Source of the DNA: [Empedobacter] haloabium
GTDB lineage: Bacteria > Pseudomonadota > Gammaproteobacteria > Burkholderiales > Burkholderiaceae_D
Assembly: GCA_008011715.2 (NCBI GenBank)
Contig: CP136508.1
Coordinates: 1,550,001 to 1,614,000 of the forward strand
DNA: 64,000 nt
Direction of reading: 5' to 3'
The notes under the pieces are model-generated. The model was not told the origin of the DNA. It was given only the letters and a program-made list of their open reading frames with translations, and did no database searches. Made by a program: the position numbers and the translations under genes. The first letter of the stretch is position 1. The number at the start of each line of letters is the position of its first letter. Positions 46,987 through 55,540 of this stretch are shown here, piece after piece.

Positions 46987-47812
46987 ATTCCCGGGACAAG
47001 CCCTGCGGCTCGGCATTGCCGCCACCGCCGTCAGCCTGCTGCGCACCAGCCGCTGGCACGGCGACAAGGTCGCCGTGCTGGCCGAATACACGCTGCCGGA
47101 AGGCGAGCCGGACATCGCCTCCGCCGCCGGCGCCACGATTCTCGCGCAGGCATTGCGCACCTTGCTGGAGGGGCAGGACGTGGCCGGCTGGCCCGTCGCC
47201 GTCGTGCTGTCCGACGAGCTGTGCCGCCTGTGGCAGGTCAATCCGCCGCCGGGCGCCGCGCGCCTGGCCGATATCGAGGCCGCCGCCGCGCTGCGCTTCC
47301 ACGCCCTGTACGGCGAGGCGCCGGCCGCGTGGGCGCTGTCGGCCGACTGGGATGCCAAGCAGCCGTTTCACGCCGCCGCGCTGCCGCGCGCGCTGCTGGC
47401 CGTGCTGCAGGCGCTGGCCGACGACAAGGGTTTCCACCTGGTCGAGATCGTGCCGCACTTCGTCACGGGTTGGAACCGCTGGCAGCGCGCGCTGCGCGCC
47501 GGCGCCTGGTTCGGCCAGTGGCACGACCGCCTGCTGACCCTGGCCGCCATCGATGAGCAGGGCTTGCGCGCGATCCGCGCCGTGCCGGTGCCGGCGGGTG
47601 CCGATCACTATTGGCTGACGCAGATCGTCAACCGCGAGGCATTGCTGCTGGGCCTGCAGCCACCCGCGCTGGTGCAGCTGGCCGGCGCGTTGCCGCCGGC
47701 GCTGGCGCGGCCGGCGCAGCAGGGGCAGGTCGCCTGCAGCCAGCTGGGCGCGGGGCAGGGCACTGGCCTGTCGCCGGCCAGCCAGCTGGCTTGCGCGGGG
47801 AGTGCCGCATGA
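46979..47812 (+). CDS. PilM/GspL-like assembly protein
   Basis: A 277-residue protein with no membrane segment. It looks like the actin-like cytoplasmic domain of GspL or PilM by position, size and a start like FPGQALRLGIAATAVSLLRT. Sequence identity cannot be judged by eye and no single motif is decisive. It overlaps gspE and is followed by a four-base overlap with the PilN-like gene. The C-terminal 40 residues are Ala/Gly/Gln-rich. Its split from the membrane-spanning partner resembles type IV pilus (PilM + PilN) rather than classical GspL. Confidence 0.65.
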   Translation: MRRFPGQALRLGIAATAVSLLRTSRWHGDKVAVLAEYTLPEGEPDIASAAGATILAQALRTLLEGQDVAGWPVAVVLSDELCRLWQVNPPPGAARLADIEAAAALRFHALYGEAPAAWALSADWDAKQPFHAAALPRALLAVLQALADDKGFHLVEIVPHFVTGWNRWQRALRAGAWFGQWHDRLLTLAAIDEQGLRAIRAVPVPAGADHYWLTQIVNREALLLGLQPPALVQLAGALPPALARPAQQGQVACSQLGAGQGTGLSPASQLACAGSAA

Positions 47813-48363
47813 ACCGCCTGCGCCCCATCCGTATCGATTTCGCCCCGGGCGGCTGGCGCCGCACGCTGTACCGCCTGCACCCGGCGATGGCCGTGGCGGG
47901 TATCGCCGGCCTGCTGTTGTGCCTGGGCGGCGCGTGGAGCGCCATGGACCTGGCCGACCAGCGCGCCGCCCGCGCCGCCCAGCTCGAGCGCTTGCAGGAA
48001 CGGGCCCGGGTACTGTCGAAGGCGCCCAAGGCCGTGCCGGAAACGGCGATCCCGGAAGCCCAGGCGACCGCCGTCAATGGCGCCATTCTCCAGCTGAACG
48101 TGCCGTGGCGCGAGCTGGAGGATGCGCTGGCGGCCGCCACGCCGGCCAATATCGCGCTGCTGGCCTTCGAGCCGGACGCGCGCAAGCACACATTGAAGAT
48201 CACGGCGGAAGCGCGCAACAGCGACGACATGGTCGGTTACGTGCAGGTGCTGAAGCAGCAGGAGTTCTTCAGCGGCGCCGCGCTGGTGCGCCATGAAATC
48301 GAGGAACAGAATCCGGCCAAGCCGCTGCGGTTCCAGGTCGAAGTGCAGTGGAGGGGACGATGA
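47809..48363 (+). CDS. PilN/GspL C-terminal-like membrane protein
   Basis: A 184-residue protein. A short cytoplasmic N-terminus (MNRLRPIRIDFAPGGWRR) precedes one membrane segment (AVAGIAGLLLCLGGAWSAM). A periplasmic coiled coil and a ferredoxin-like domain follow. The N-terminal INLLP-like stretch that binds PilM is replaced by RPIRIDFAP. Starts and stops are fused with both neighbours (ATGA overlaps). Assignment is by topology and gene order. Confidence 0.65.
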   Translation: MNRLRPIRIDFAPGGWRRTLYRLHPAMAVAGIAGLLLCLGGAWSAMDLADQRAARAAQLERLQERARVLSKAPKAVPETAIPEAQATAVNGAILQLNVPWRELEDALAAATPANIALLAFEPDARKHTLKITAEARNSDDMVGYVQVLKQQEFFSGAALVRHEIEEQNPAKPLRFQVEVQWRGR

Positions 48364-48917
48364 AGGCGATGCCGTCGTATAACGTGGCCGCGGTGCTGCT
48401 GGCCATGCGCCTGCGCGTGCTGCGCGCGGGCCCGGCCGCCTGCCTGTGCGCCGCGCTGCTGCTGGCGGGCGCCGCCCTGTGGGCGTGGCTGCTGCCGCAG
48501 CAGGCCGCGCTGCGCGAGGAGCTGGCGCGGCCGCTGCCGGCGCCGTCCGCCCTGGTGCAGGCGCCGCCGCCGCCCAGCGCCAACGAGAACCTGGCCGCGT
48601 TCTACGCCACGCTGGGCGAAAAACGCCACGCCGAACAGCAGGTCAAGGTGCTGTTCGACCTGGCGGCGAAATCGCAGCTGGTGCTCGACCACGGTGAATA
48701 CAAGTTCGGCTACGACAAGGCGGCGCGGGTGGCGACCTACCAGGTCATCCTGCCCGTGAAGGGACCCTACCGCAATATCTGGCGCTTCGCGATGCGCGCG
48801 CTGGTCGCGCTGCCGTTCGCCGCGCTGGACGAAGTAAGCTTCCGGCGCGACACGATCGCCGATCCGACGGTGGACGCGCGGTTGCGCTTTACCGTGTACC
48901 TGAAGGAGGCGCCATGA
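48360..48917 (+). CDS. PilO/GspM-like membrane protein
   Basis: A 185-residue bitopic protein with one membrane segment (AACLCAALLLAGAALWAWLL, about residues 23-42). A Pro-rich linker and a periplasmic ferredoxin-like domain (YKFGYDKAARVATYQVILPV) follow. Size, topology and position after the PilN-like gene suggest PilO or GspM. The 4-base overlap with the upstream gene makes ATG 48360 the natural start; an ATG 12 bases earlier is not needed. Confidence 0.65.
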   Translation: MKAMPSYNVAAVLLAMRLRVLRAGPAACLCAALLLAGAALWAWLLPQQAALREELARPLPAPSALVQAPPPPSANENLAAFYATLGEKRHAEQQVKVLFDLAAKSQLVLDHGEYKFGYDKAARVATYQVILPVKGPYRNIWRFAMRALVALPFAALDEVSFRRDTIADPTVDARLRFTVYLKEAP

Positions 48918-49468
48918 AGCCGCGCCACCTGCTGATGGGGGCCGCGCTGGTGGCCGCCGCCGGCCTGGTGCTGTTGGGCGATACGACCAGCCCGGAAACG
49001 GAAGTGGCCGAACCGGTCGAGCGCGCCGAGCGTCCCGCGCCGCAGCCGGCCGCGCCGGTGCCGGCCGCCGTGCGCGCCGCGCAGGCGGCGGACGCGGGCA
49101 CGATCCTGCGGCTGGTACCTCGTTCCCAGCTGATCGGCGAGGCCGGCGAGGCGGCGTTCGAGGGCAGCGACCTGTTCGCGGGACAGAACCTGAACCCGCC
49201 GCCGGCGCCGTCCAGCGAGCCATCCGGACCGCCACCGCCGCCGCCGGCGCCGACGGCGCCGCCGCTGCCGTTCACGGTGCTCGGCAAGGCACTGGCGGAC
49301 GGTGCCTACGAAGTCTACCTGGCCCAGGGCGAGCGGACCTACGTGGTGCGCACGAACATGGTCATCGACGGCATGTACCGCGTCGACGCAATCGCGCCGC
49401 CGACGCTGACGCTTACCTACCTGCCCCTGAAACAGGTGCAGCAGCTTAATATTGGAGTCATGGATTGA
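48914..49468 (+). CDS. PilP/GspC-like periplasmic linker protein
   Basis: A 184-residue protein. A single N-terminal hydrophobic segment (LLMGAALVAAAGLVLLGD) is followed by a long Pro/Ala-rich stretch (residues about 35-120) and a small C-terminal beta domain: FTVLGKALADGAYEVYLAQG and then TYLPLKQVQQL. A short beta domain of this kind at the end is what the homology region of GspC and PilP look like, and these contact the secretin GspD. It overlaps gspD by one base (TGATG), which supports that. Identity is uncertain. Confidence 0.6.
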   Translation: MKPRHLLMGAALVAAAGLVLLGDTTSPETEVAEPVERAERPAPQPAAPVPAAVRAAQAADAGTILRLVPRSQLIGEAGEAAFEGSDLFAGQNLNPPPAPSSEPSGPPPPPPAPTAPPLPFTVLGKALADGAYEVYLAQGERTYVVRTNMVIDGMYRVDAIAPPTLTLTYLPLKQVQQLNIGVMD

Positions 49469-51519
49469 TGTCTCGCCAAAAGCCCACCGCAACGGCCCGC
49501 CTGCGCCGCACGCTTGCATTGTCCACGATGGTGCTGGCGCTGTCCGGCTGCGCCGCCCAGATGGCGTACCGCGACGCCCGCACCCTGATCGAGAAGGACC
49601 AGGTCGAGGCGGGCCTCTTGAAGCTGCAGGAAGCGATCGCGGCCGACCCCGGCAACGCCCAGTATCGCGCCACCTACCTGCAGGCGCGCGACCGCGCGAT
49701 CATGCGCTACCTGGACCAGGCCGAGCGCCAGACGATCGAGGGCCAGCGCGAGCTGGCGCTGCAGAACATCCAGCGCGTGCTGGCCCTGAATCCGCAGAAC
49801 GAGCGGGCCCGCAACGCCCTGCGCGCGCTCGACATGGCCGAGCGCCACGAGCGCCTGCTGGCCGACGCCAGGGACCTCGTGGCGAAGGGCGAATTCGACC
49901 AGGCCCGCGCCAAGGTGGAGGTGGTGCTGACGGAGAAGCCGGACCAGCCGCGCGCCCGTGCGCTGCAGCGCGAGATCAGCGAGAAGAATCCGCCCGGCGG
50001 CGCCGAGAACCAGCTGGCCAAGACGTTCAAGCAGCCGATCACGATCGAGTTCCGCGACGCGCCGCTGAAGCAGGTGTTCGACGTCATCTCGCGCCGTTCC
50101 GGCCTGAACTTCGTGTTCGACAAGGACGTCAAGGCCGACGCCCGCACCACCATCGCACTCAGGAACAGCACGGTGGAATCGGCCGTCTACTACCTGTTGA
50201 TGACGAACCAGCTGGAACAGCAGGTGATGGACGCGAACACGATCCTGATCTACCCGAACATCGCCGCCAAGCTGAAGGAGTACCAGGAAACCGTCATCAA
50301 GACCTTCTACCTGGCCAACGCGGAAGCGAAGCTGGTGGCCAACACCCTGAAGACGATCCTGAAGTCGCGCGACGTGGTGGCGGACGAGAAGCTGAACCTC
50401 GTCATCATGCGCGACAACGCCGACGCCATCAAGCTGGCCGAGAAGATCGTCGCGCTGCAGGACATGGCGGAACCGGAAGTGATGCTGGAGGTCGAGATCC
50501 TCGAGGTCAAGCGCTCGCGCCTGCTGGAGCTGGGCGTGTCGTGGCCGACCAGCGCCACCTTCTCGCCGCTGATCTCCAGCGGCGGCTCGACGCTGACGAT
50601 CAACGACCTCGACACGCTCAATTCGCGCAGCATTGGCGTCTCGTCGCTGAGCGCGAAGATCACCGCCAACAAGACCGACGGCGACTCGAACCTGCTGGCC
50701 AATCCACGCATCCGCGTGCGCAACAAGCAGAAGGCCAAGATCCTGATCGGCGACAAGGTGCCGGTGATCACGACCACGGTCTCGCCCGGCACCGCCGGCT
50801 TCGCGCAGGAGAGCGTCAGCTACGTCGACGTCGGCCTGACCTTGAACGCCGAGCCGACCATCTTCCTGAACAACGAGATCGCCATCAACGTCTCGCTGGA
50901 GGTGTCGAACATCGTCAACCGCATCGAGACCAAGACCGGCACCACGGCCTACCAGATCGGCACGCGCCAGGCCACCACCGTGCTGCAGCTGAAGGACGGC
51001 GAGAACCAGGTGCTGGCGGGCCTGATCAACAGCGAGGACCGCAAGACGGGCACCAAGGTGCCCGGCTTCGGCGACGTGCCGATCCTGGGCCGCCTGTTCG
51101 GAACCCAGAGCGACGACAACCAGAAGACCGAGATCGTGCTGTCGATCACGCCGCGCCTGGTGCGCAACCTGCAGCGGCCGCAGGCCGATGCCTCCGAGTT
51201 CTCGGCCGGCACGGAAGCGAACTTCCGCCGCAAGCCGGACATCACGGTGCGCGCGCCGGTGCTGATGCCGGGCCGAAACGGCGGCACGCCGGCACTGGAG
51301 CAGCCGCAGGCGCCGCAGCCGCCCACGCCGCAGGAGACCGGAACGCCGACCGGCGTGCCGCTGTCGACGTCGCAGCCGGGGCCGGCGAGCAGCGTCACGC
51401 AGCCGCCCGCGCAGCCGCAACCGCAACCCCAGTCGCAGCCGCAGTCGCTGATCCAGCAACAGCAGCAACAGCAGCAGCCATCGGCGACGACGCCGACGCC
51501 GCCCGCGCAGAACCAGTGA
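49468..51519 (+). CDS. gspD: Secretin GspD with N-terminal TPR-like region
   Basis: A 683-residue outer-membrane secretin. A lipoprotein signal (LALSTMVLALSGCAA) and a TPR-like helical region (about residues 40-165) replace the usual N0 start. N1-type domains follow: ITIEFRDAPLKQVFDVISRR and SVYYLLMTNQ-like repeats. The secretin core has VMLEVEILEVKRSRLLELGV, then the S-domain pattern VPGFGDVPILGRLFGTQ and the late ITPRLVRN. The last about 110 residues are Pro/Gln-rich, with a poly-Gln run at 51457-51477. It forms the export channel. Confidence 0.93.
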   Translation: MSRQKPTATARLRRTLALSTMVLALSGCAAQMAYRDARTLIEKDQVEAGLLKLQEAIAADPGNAQYRATYLQARDRAIMRYLDQAERQTIEGQRELALQNIQRVLALNPQNERARNALRALDMAERHERLLADARDLVAKGEFDQARAKVEVVLTEKPDQPRARALQREISEKNPPGGAENQLAKTFKQPITIEFRDAPLKQVFDVISRRSGLNFVFDKDVKADARTTIALRNSTVESAVYYLLMTNQLEQQVMDANTILIYPNIAAKLKEYQETVIKTFYLANAEAKLVANTLKTILKSRDVVADEKLNLVIMRDNADAIKLAEKIVALQDMAEPEVMLEVEILEVKRSRLLELGVSWPTSATFSPLISSGGSTLTINDLDTLNSRSIGVSSLSAKITANKTDGDSNLLANPRIRVRNKQKAKILIGDKVPVITTTVSPGTAGFAQESVSYVDVGLTLNAEPTIFLNNEIAINVSLEVSNIVNRIETKTGTTAYQIGTRQATTVLQLKDGENQVLAGLINSEDRKTGTKVPGFGDVPILGRLFGTQSDDNQKTEIVLSITPRLVRNLQRPQADASEFSAGTEANFRRKPDITVRAPVLMPGRNGGTPALEQPQAPQPPTPQETGTPTGVPLSTSQPGPASSVTQPPAQPQPQPQSQPQSLIQQQQQQQQPSATTPTPPAQNQ

Positions 51520-52007
51520 TGAACACGGCAGTCCATGCGCGCCGGCGCGGCTTCACGCTGATCGAGCTGCTCGTCACGCTCGCGATCATGGGCCTCCTGG
51601 GCGCGCTCGTGATCCCGACGGCGCAGGTGACGATCCAGCGCCGCAACGAGCAGGAACTGCGCGCCTCGCTGCACCTGATCCGCAAGGCGCTGGACGAATA
51701 CAAGCAGGCCTACGACGACGGCCGCATCGCCAAGACGATCGGCAGCAACGGCTACCCGCGCACCCTGGAGACGCTGGTGGAAGGCGTGCCGGACCTGCGC
51801 AACCCGAAGCGCACCAAGGTGTACTTCCTGCGCCGCCTGCCGCGCGATCCGTTCAACAGCGACAGCGAGCTGACGGCGGCGCAGACCTGGGGCAAGCGCA
51901 GCTACGCCAGCGAGGCGGAAGACCCGCGCGAGGGCGAGGATGTGTACGACGTCTATTCGACGTCCGACAAGGTGGGCCTGAACGGCATACCGTACCGCAA
52001 ATGGTGA
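51519..52007 (+). CDS. Pseudopilin (GspG/GspH-like)
   Basis: A 162-residue prepilin-like protein. The leader MNTAVHARRRG precedes FTLIELLVTLAIMGLLGALV, with Glu5. The globular part has RNEQELRASLHLIRKALDEY and DGRIAKTIGSNGYPRTLETL, close to GspG/PulG in the way a Y/P-T-L segment follows a long helix. Its start overlaps the secretin stop (TGATG). It may be a minor pseudopilin. The start is well defined by the type IV leader. Confidence 0.85.
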   Translation: MNTAVHARRRGFTLIELLVTLAIMGLLGALVIPTAQVTIQRRNEQELRASLHLIRKALDEYKQAYDDGRIAKTIGSNGYPRTLETLVEGVPDLRNPKRTKVYFLRRLPRDPFNSDSELTAAQTWGKRSYASEAEDPREGEDVYDVYSTSDKVGLNGIPYRKW

Positions 52008-52396
52008 ATGTGGACATGAGCAAGCATAGGGCCAAGGGCTTCACGCTGATCGAACTGCTGGTCGTGCTGGGCATTATCGCGCTGCTGCTGACGCTCGCGG
52101 TGCCGCGTTATTTCCCCAGCGTCGACAAGACCAAGGAAACCATCCTGGGCGACAACCTGCGCAACACGCGCGCGGTGATCGACCAGTTCTATGGCGACAC
52201 CGGCCGTTATCCCGATTCGCTGGAGCAGCTGGTGGAAAAGCGCTACCTGCGCGCGCTGCCCGTGGACCCGATCACGGAGCGCACCGACAGCTGGCAACTG
52301 GTGCCGCCGGAAGACCCGAGCAAGGGCGGCGTCGCCGATGTGAAGAGTGGAGCGCCCGGCAATGACCGCAGCGGCAGGCCGTATTCGGACTGGTAG
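52001..52396 (+). CDS. Pseudopilin (GspG-like)
   Basis: A protein of about 131 residues with a prepilin leader ending KHRAKG and the assembly helix FTLIELLVVLGIIALLLTLA. The body is GspG-like: TRAVIDQFYGDTGRYPDSLE and EKRYLRALPVDPITERTDSW, ending NDRSGRPYSDW. The 5' end overlaps the previous gene; ATG 52001 or ATG 52016 could start it, as neither has a clear site. It is the second GspG-like subunit in the operon after 43607. Confidence 0.85.
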   Translation: MVNVDMSKHRAKGFTLIELLVVLGIIALLLTLAVPRYFPSVDKTKETILGDNLRNTRAVIDQFYGDTGRYPDSLEQLVEKRYLRALPVDPITERTDSWQLVPPEDPSKGGVADVKSGAPGNDRSGRPYSDW

Positions 52397-53204
52397 CGGC
52401 GTGCGCGGGCCGCTGCGGCCGGCGCGCGGGTTCACCTACGTCAGCGTGATCATCCTGGTGGCGATCATCGGCCTGGTCGCGGCCACCACCATCCGCATCG
52501 GCGCGACCATGCAGCGCGCCCAGGCCGAACGCGAGCTGCTGTACATCGGCGAGCAGTTCAGCGATGCCTTGAAAAGCTATGCCGGCGCCACCCCTCAGGG
52601 CCAGCCGCAGCAGCCGCCCACGCTGAAGGAGCTGCTGCGCGATCCGCGCTTCCCCGGCACCCGCCGCCACCTGCGCAAGATCTTCATCGACCCGATGACG
52701 GGCAAGGCCGAGTGGGGCGTCATCTACATGGGTGACAAGGTCGGGGTGCTGGGCATCTACAGCCTGTCCACGGCCACGCCGATCAAGGTGGGCAATTTCC
52801 CGATGCGCTTCCAGGCTTTCGAAGGCAAGCAGAAGATTTCCGACTGGGTGTTTACGTTCAACGGGCAGGAACCGCCGCCGCCGGGCCAGCTGCCGGCCAA
52901 GCCGGGCGCCGGCAACCCCATGACGGGCAATCCGATGACGGGCAATCCGATGACGGGCAAGCCCGGCGGCACCGTGGTCGGCACGCCTGCCGGCACGCCG
53001 CCGGAGACACCGGTGGCTTCGCCGCTGACGGGCAAGCCGGTCGACCGGCCCGGCACGCCCGCGCCGCCGGTGCAGGAGCCGCCCGCCGAGCCGGAGGCGC
53101 CACCCGATCCGGAACCCGATCCGCCGGCCGACCCGACGCCGCAGGAGCCGCCGGAGCCGCCGCCGGCGCCGGCCGAGCCGGCGGAGCCTCCCAACAGCCA
53201 GTAG
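52362..53204 (+). CDS. Pseudopilin-like protein with Pro-rich tail (last gene of the secretion operon)
   Basis: A 280-residue protein. A prepilin-like segment (RGFTYVSVIILVAIIGLVAA) lacks the canonical Glu5, having Val where Glu is expected, as in GspK-type tip pseudopilins. The following domain has AERELLYIGEQFSDALKSY, RRHLRKIFIDPMTGKAEWGV and is about 130 residues. From about residue 170 it becomes a Pro/Gly/Glu tail containing three Pro-Met-Thr-Gly repeats. It overlaps the previous gene by 35 bases. It would cap the pseudopilus. Confidence 0.8.
   Translation: MTAAAGRIRTGSGVRGPLRPARGFTYVSVIILVAIIGLVAATTIRIGATMQRAQAERELLYIGEQFSDALKSYAGATPQGQPQQPPTLKELLRDPRFPGTRRHLRKIFIDPMTGKAEWGVIYMGDKVGVLGIYSLSTATPIKVGNFPMRFQAFEGKQKISDWVFTFNGQEPPPPGQLPAKPGAGNPMTGNPMTGNPMTGKPGGTVVGTPAGTPPETPVASPLTGKPVDRPGTPAPPVQEPPAEPEAPPDPEPDPPADPTPQEPPEPPPAPAEPAEPPNSQ
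52917..52961 (+). repeat. Three 15-bp tandem repeats in the last pseudopilin gene
   Basis: Near-identical units ending ATGACGGGCAAT (52917-52931, 52932-52946, 52947-52961) encode PMTGN-PMTGN-PMTGK. Units keep the reading frame. Confidence 0.9.
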
Positions 53205-53245
53205 GACAAGCTCCGGGGCAGATGTAGGAATCGCACAACGGTAGT

Positions 53246-53265
53246 GTTGCGAAAATATCAGCAAC
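53246..53265. promoter_or_regulatory. GTTGC-N10-GCAAC motif, copy 2, upstream of a PEP-CTERM gene
   Basis: GTTGC (53246-53250), GAAAATATCA, GCAAC (53261-53265), 113 bases before the PEP-CTERM ATG. The core agrees with copy 1 at 43320-43339 in 17 of 20 positions, which supports a shared DNA-binding protein. Confidence 0.5.
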
Positions 53266-53378
53266 GATAAGATTTTTATAACGTGCGTAGGGTTGCTGGA
53301 ATTTTAATTGTGTTAGGATTCTATCTAGCAGTTGATCACCGACACAGCGACTACCTACTCTCACAAGGATAACTACTC

Positions 53379-53858
53379 ATGAAACTGAAATTCGCCGTAG
53401 CAGGCCTGCTGGCCGCAGCATCCTTCTCCGCCCTGGCATCGGACCAGGCCATTGATCTGACCGTCGGTGGCGACAATTTCTTCAACTCCGCCGTTCCTGG
53501 CGGTGACGGCGTGCTGTCCGGCGGCGTGGACGTGATCACGTTCGGCGGCCTGGACGCTGGCGTGTACAACCTGGTCGTGACGATCAGCGGCCAGAAGCTG
53601 ACGTTCGACGCCGCCCTGTCGAACCTGAACGGCGTGACCGGCACCTTCACGCAAGACGGCAAATACCGCTTCTACGGCGTGGAAGCCACCGGCACCAGCC
53701 CGTTCACGCTGACCCTGTTCGGCAACGCCGACATCGGCGCCAAGTACAGCGGCGAAGTGACGGTTTCGGCCGTACCTGAGCCAACCACCTACGGCATGCT
53801 GCTGGGTGGCCTGGGCATCATGGCCTTCCTGGCCCGCCGCAAGTCCAAGCAAGCGTAA
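53379..53858 (+). CDS. FxDxF-like PEP-CTERM protein
   Basis: A 159-residue exported protein: signal peptide MKLKFAVAGLLAAASFSALA, then a small beta-rich domain with DQAIDLTVGGDNFFNSAVPG and KLTFDAALSNLNGVTG. The sorting signal is VPEPTTYGMLLGGLGIMAF with ARRKSKQA. Its N-terminal part resembles the FxDxF family less closely than the tandem pair at 35-36 kb. A GGATAA site precedes the ATG and a strong terminator follows, so it is transcribed alone. A GTTGC/GCAAC motif lies in its upstream region. Confidence 0.88.
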   Translation: MKLKFAVAGLLAAASFSALASDQAIDLTVGGDNFFNSAVPGGDGVLSGGVDVITFGGLDAGVYNLVVTISGQKLTFDAALSNLNGVTGTFTQDGKYRFYGVEATGTSPFTLTLFGNADIGAKYSGEVTVSAVPEPTTYGMLLGGLGIMAFLARRKSKQA

Positions 53859-53874
53859 TTTCAGCTTCATGCGT

Positions 53875-53907
53875 AAAAAAACCGCTGCCCCGGCAGCGGT
53901 TTTTTTT
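53875..53907 (+). terminator. Rho-independent terminator after the PEP-CTERM gene
   Basis: ACCGCTGCC (53881-53889) pairs with GGCAGCGGT (53892-53900), with A-run before and eight T after, so it could work in both directions. Confidence 0.95.
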
Positions 53908-53918
53908 CGTCTCCAGCG

Positions 53919-53970
53919 CCGGGTCCGTGTCCCAGCGCTGGGTCAGGCCCCGACCGGGACACGAGCCCGG
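53919..53970. repeat. Imperfect palindrome downstream of the terminator
   Basis: CCGGGTCCGTGTCCC (53919-53933) and GGGACACGAGCCCGG (53956-53970) match in 13 of 15 positions. A GGGTCAGG stretch in the loop recalls the palindrome family at 42291, 58855 and 61749, but membership is unsure. Confidence 0.4.
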
Positions 53971-53989
53971 CCGTATGGCTTCCGGCAGG

Positions 53990-55540
53990 TCATTTGCCGG
54001 TGCGCCGGAAGTCACGCACGCGGAACCCCAGCAGTACCAGCAGGCCGAAATAGACCAGGCCACATACCGCGATCACGCCGGCCAGCGCCCCGGCGCGCCA
54101 CAGCGGCGTCGCGCGCAGCGCCAGCCAGTCGAACTGCTGGGCCGCGAACCAGCCCGTCACGCCCATCGCCGCCACGGCCACGACCAGCTTGACGAAGAAC
54201 TTGCCCCAGCCGGGGGAGGGCACGTAGATGCCGCGCTTGCGCAGGCCGATGAACAGGAACAGCGCGTTCAGGCAGGCCGCCAGGCCGATCGACAGTGCCA
54301 GGCCGGCGACCTGGATGTAAGGCACGAACACCAGGTTCATCAGCTGCGTCGCCACCAGCACCGCCAGCGCGATGCGCACGGGCGTGCGGATGTCCTGTCG
54401 CGCATAAAAGGCCGGCGCCAGCGTCTTGACGAGGATGATGCCGACCAGGCCCGCCGCGTACGCGATCAGCGGGCGCGCCGACATCTCGGCGGCCCGGTCC
54501 GAGAATGCGCCGTAGTGGAACAGCGTGGCGATCAGCGGCAGCGCCAGCACGCACAGGCCGATCGCGGCGGGAATCGCCAGCAGCAGGGTCAGGCGCAGGC
54601 CCCAGTCCAGCAGCGCGGAATACTCCTCGCGGTCGCCGTCGACATTGGCCTTGGACAGGCTGGGCAGCAGGATCGTGCCCAGCGCCACGCCCAGCAGCGC
54701 CGTCGGGAACTCCATCAGGCGGTCCGCATACGTCAACCACGAGATGCTGCCCTGTTCCAGGCGCGACGCGATGCTGGTGTTGATCATCAGGCTGATCTGC
54801 GCGGCCGACACGGCAAACACGGCCGGCCCCATCTTCTTCAGTACGCGCCGCACGCCGGGGTCGGACAGGCCGGCGACCGGATTGATCGACAGCCGCGGCA
54901 GCATGCCGATGCGCACCAGCGAAGGAATCTGGATGCCGACCTGCAGCAGGCCGCCGACGAACACCGCGATCGCCTGCGCGTACACGGGCTGCTCCAGGTA
55001 GGGCGCCAGGAACAGCGCGCCGGCGATCAGCGACAGGTTCAGCAGCACGGGCGTGAACGCGGGAATCTTGAACTGGCGCCAGGTGTTCAGGATGCCGCCG
55101 GCCATCGCCACGAACGACATGCACGCGATGTACGGGAACATCAGCCTGGTCATCCAGACGGCCGCGTCGAAGGCGCCCGGGTTCTGCTGCAGGCCGCCGG
55201 CGATCAACAGCACGAACAGCGGCGCGCCGACGATGCCGATGGCGCTGACGATCAGGGTGGCCCAGACCAGGCAATTGGCCACGTGATCGGCCAGCGTCTT
55301 GCTCGCGTCATGGCCATGCTGGTTCTTGTACTCGGCCAGGATCGGCACGAAGGCCTGCGAGAAGGCGCCCTCGGCGAACAGCCGGCGCAGCAGGTTGGGA
55401 ATGCGGAAGGCGACGTTGAACGCGTCGGTATAGGCGCCGGCACCGAAGGCGCGGGCAAACAGGGTCTCGCGCAGGAGGCCGGTCACGCGCGACAGCATGG
55501 TCATGCTGGAGACGGCGGCAAGGGTTCGGAGTAGATTCAT
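53990..55540 (-). CDS. murJ: Lipid II flippase MurJ
   Basis: A 516-residue membrane protein of the MOP superfamily that translocates lipid II for peptidoglycan synthesis. The MurJ/MviN opening is intact: LAAVSSMTMLSRVTGLLRE. It has about 14 hydrophobic segments, with AFNVAFRIPNLLRRLFAEGA in the first loop and a late RQDIRTPVRIALAVL. The divergent rpsT gene lies 308 bases away, a common arrangement. A minus-strand TATAAT at 55549-55554 is only about 9 bases from the ATG at 55540, so the transcript could be nearly leaderless if that box is used; no good -35 is seen. Confidence 0.95.
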   Translation of the reverse strand: MNLLRTLAAVSSMTMLSRVTGLLRETLFARAFGAGAYTDAFNVAFRIPNLLRRLFAEGAFSQAFVPILAEYKNQHGHDASKTLADHVANCLVWATLIVSAIGIVGAPLFVLLIAGGLQQNPGAFDAAVWMTRLMFPYIACMSFVAMAGGILNTWRQFKIPAFTPVLLNLSLIAGALFLAPYLEQPVYAQAIAVFVGGLLQVGIQIPSLVRIGMLPRLSINPVAGLSDPGVRRVLKKMGPAVFAVSAAQISLMINTSIASRLEQGSISWLTYADRLMEFPTALLGVALGTILLPSLSKANVDGDREEYSALLDWGLRLTLLLAIPAAIGLCVLALPLIATLFHYGAFSDRAAEMSARPLIAYAAGLVGIILVKTLAPAFYARQDIRTPVRIALAVLVATQLMNLVFVPYIQVAGLALSIGLAACLNALFLFIGLRKRGIYVPSPGWGKFFVKLVVAVAAMGVTGWFAAQQFDWLALRATPLWRAGALAGVIAVCGLVYFGLLVLLGFRVRDFRRTGK

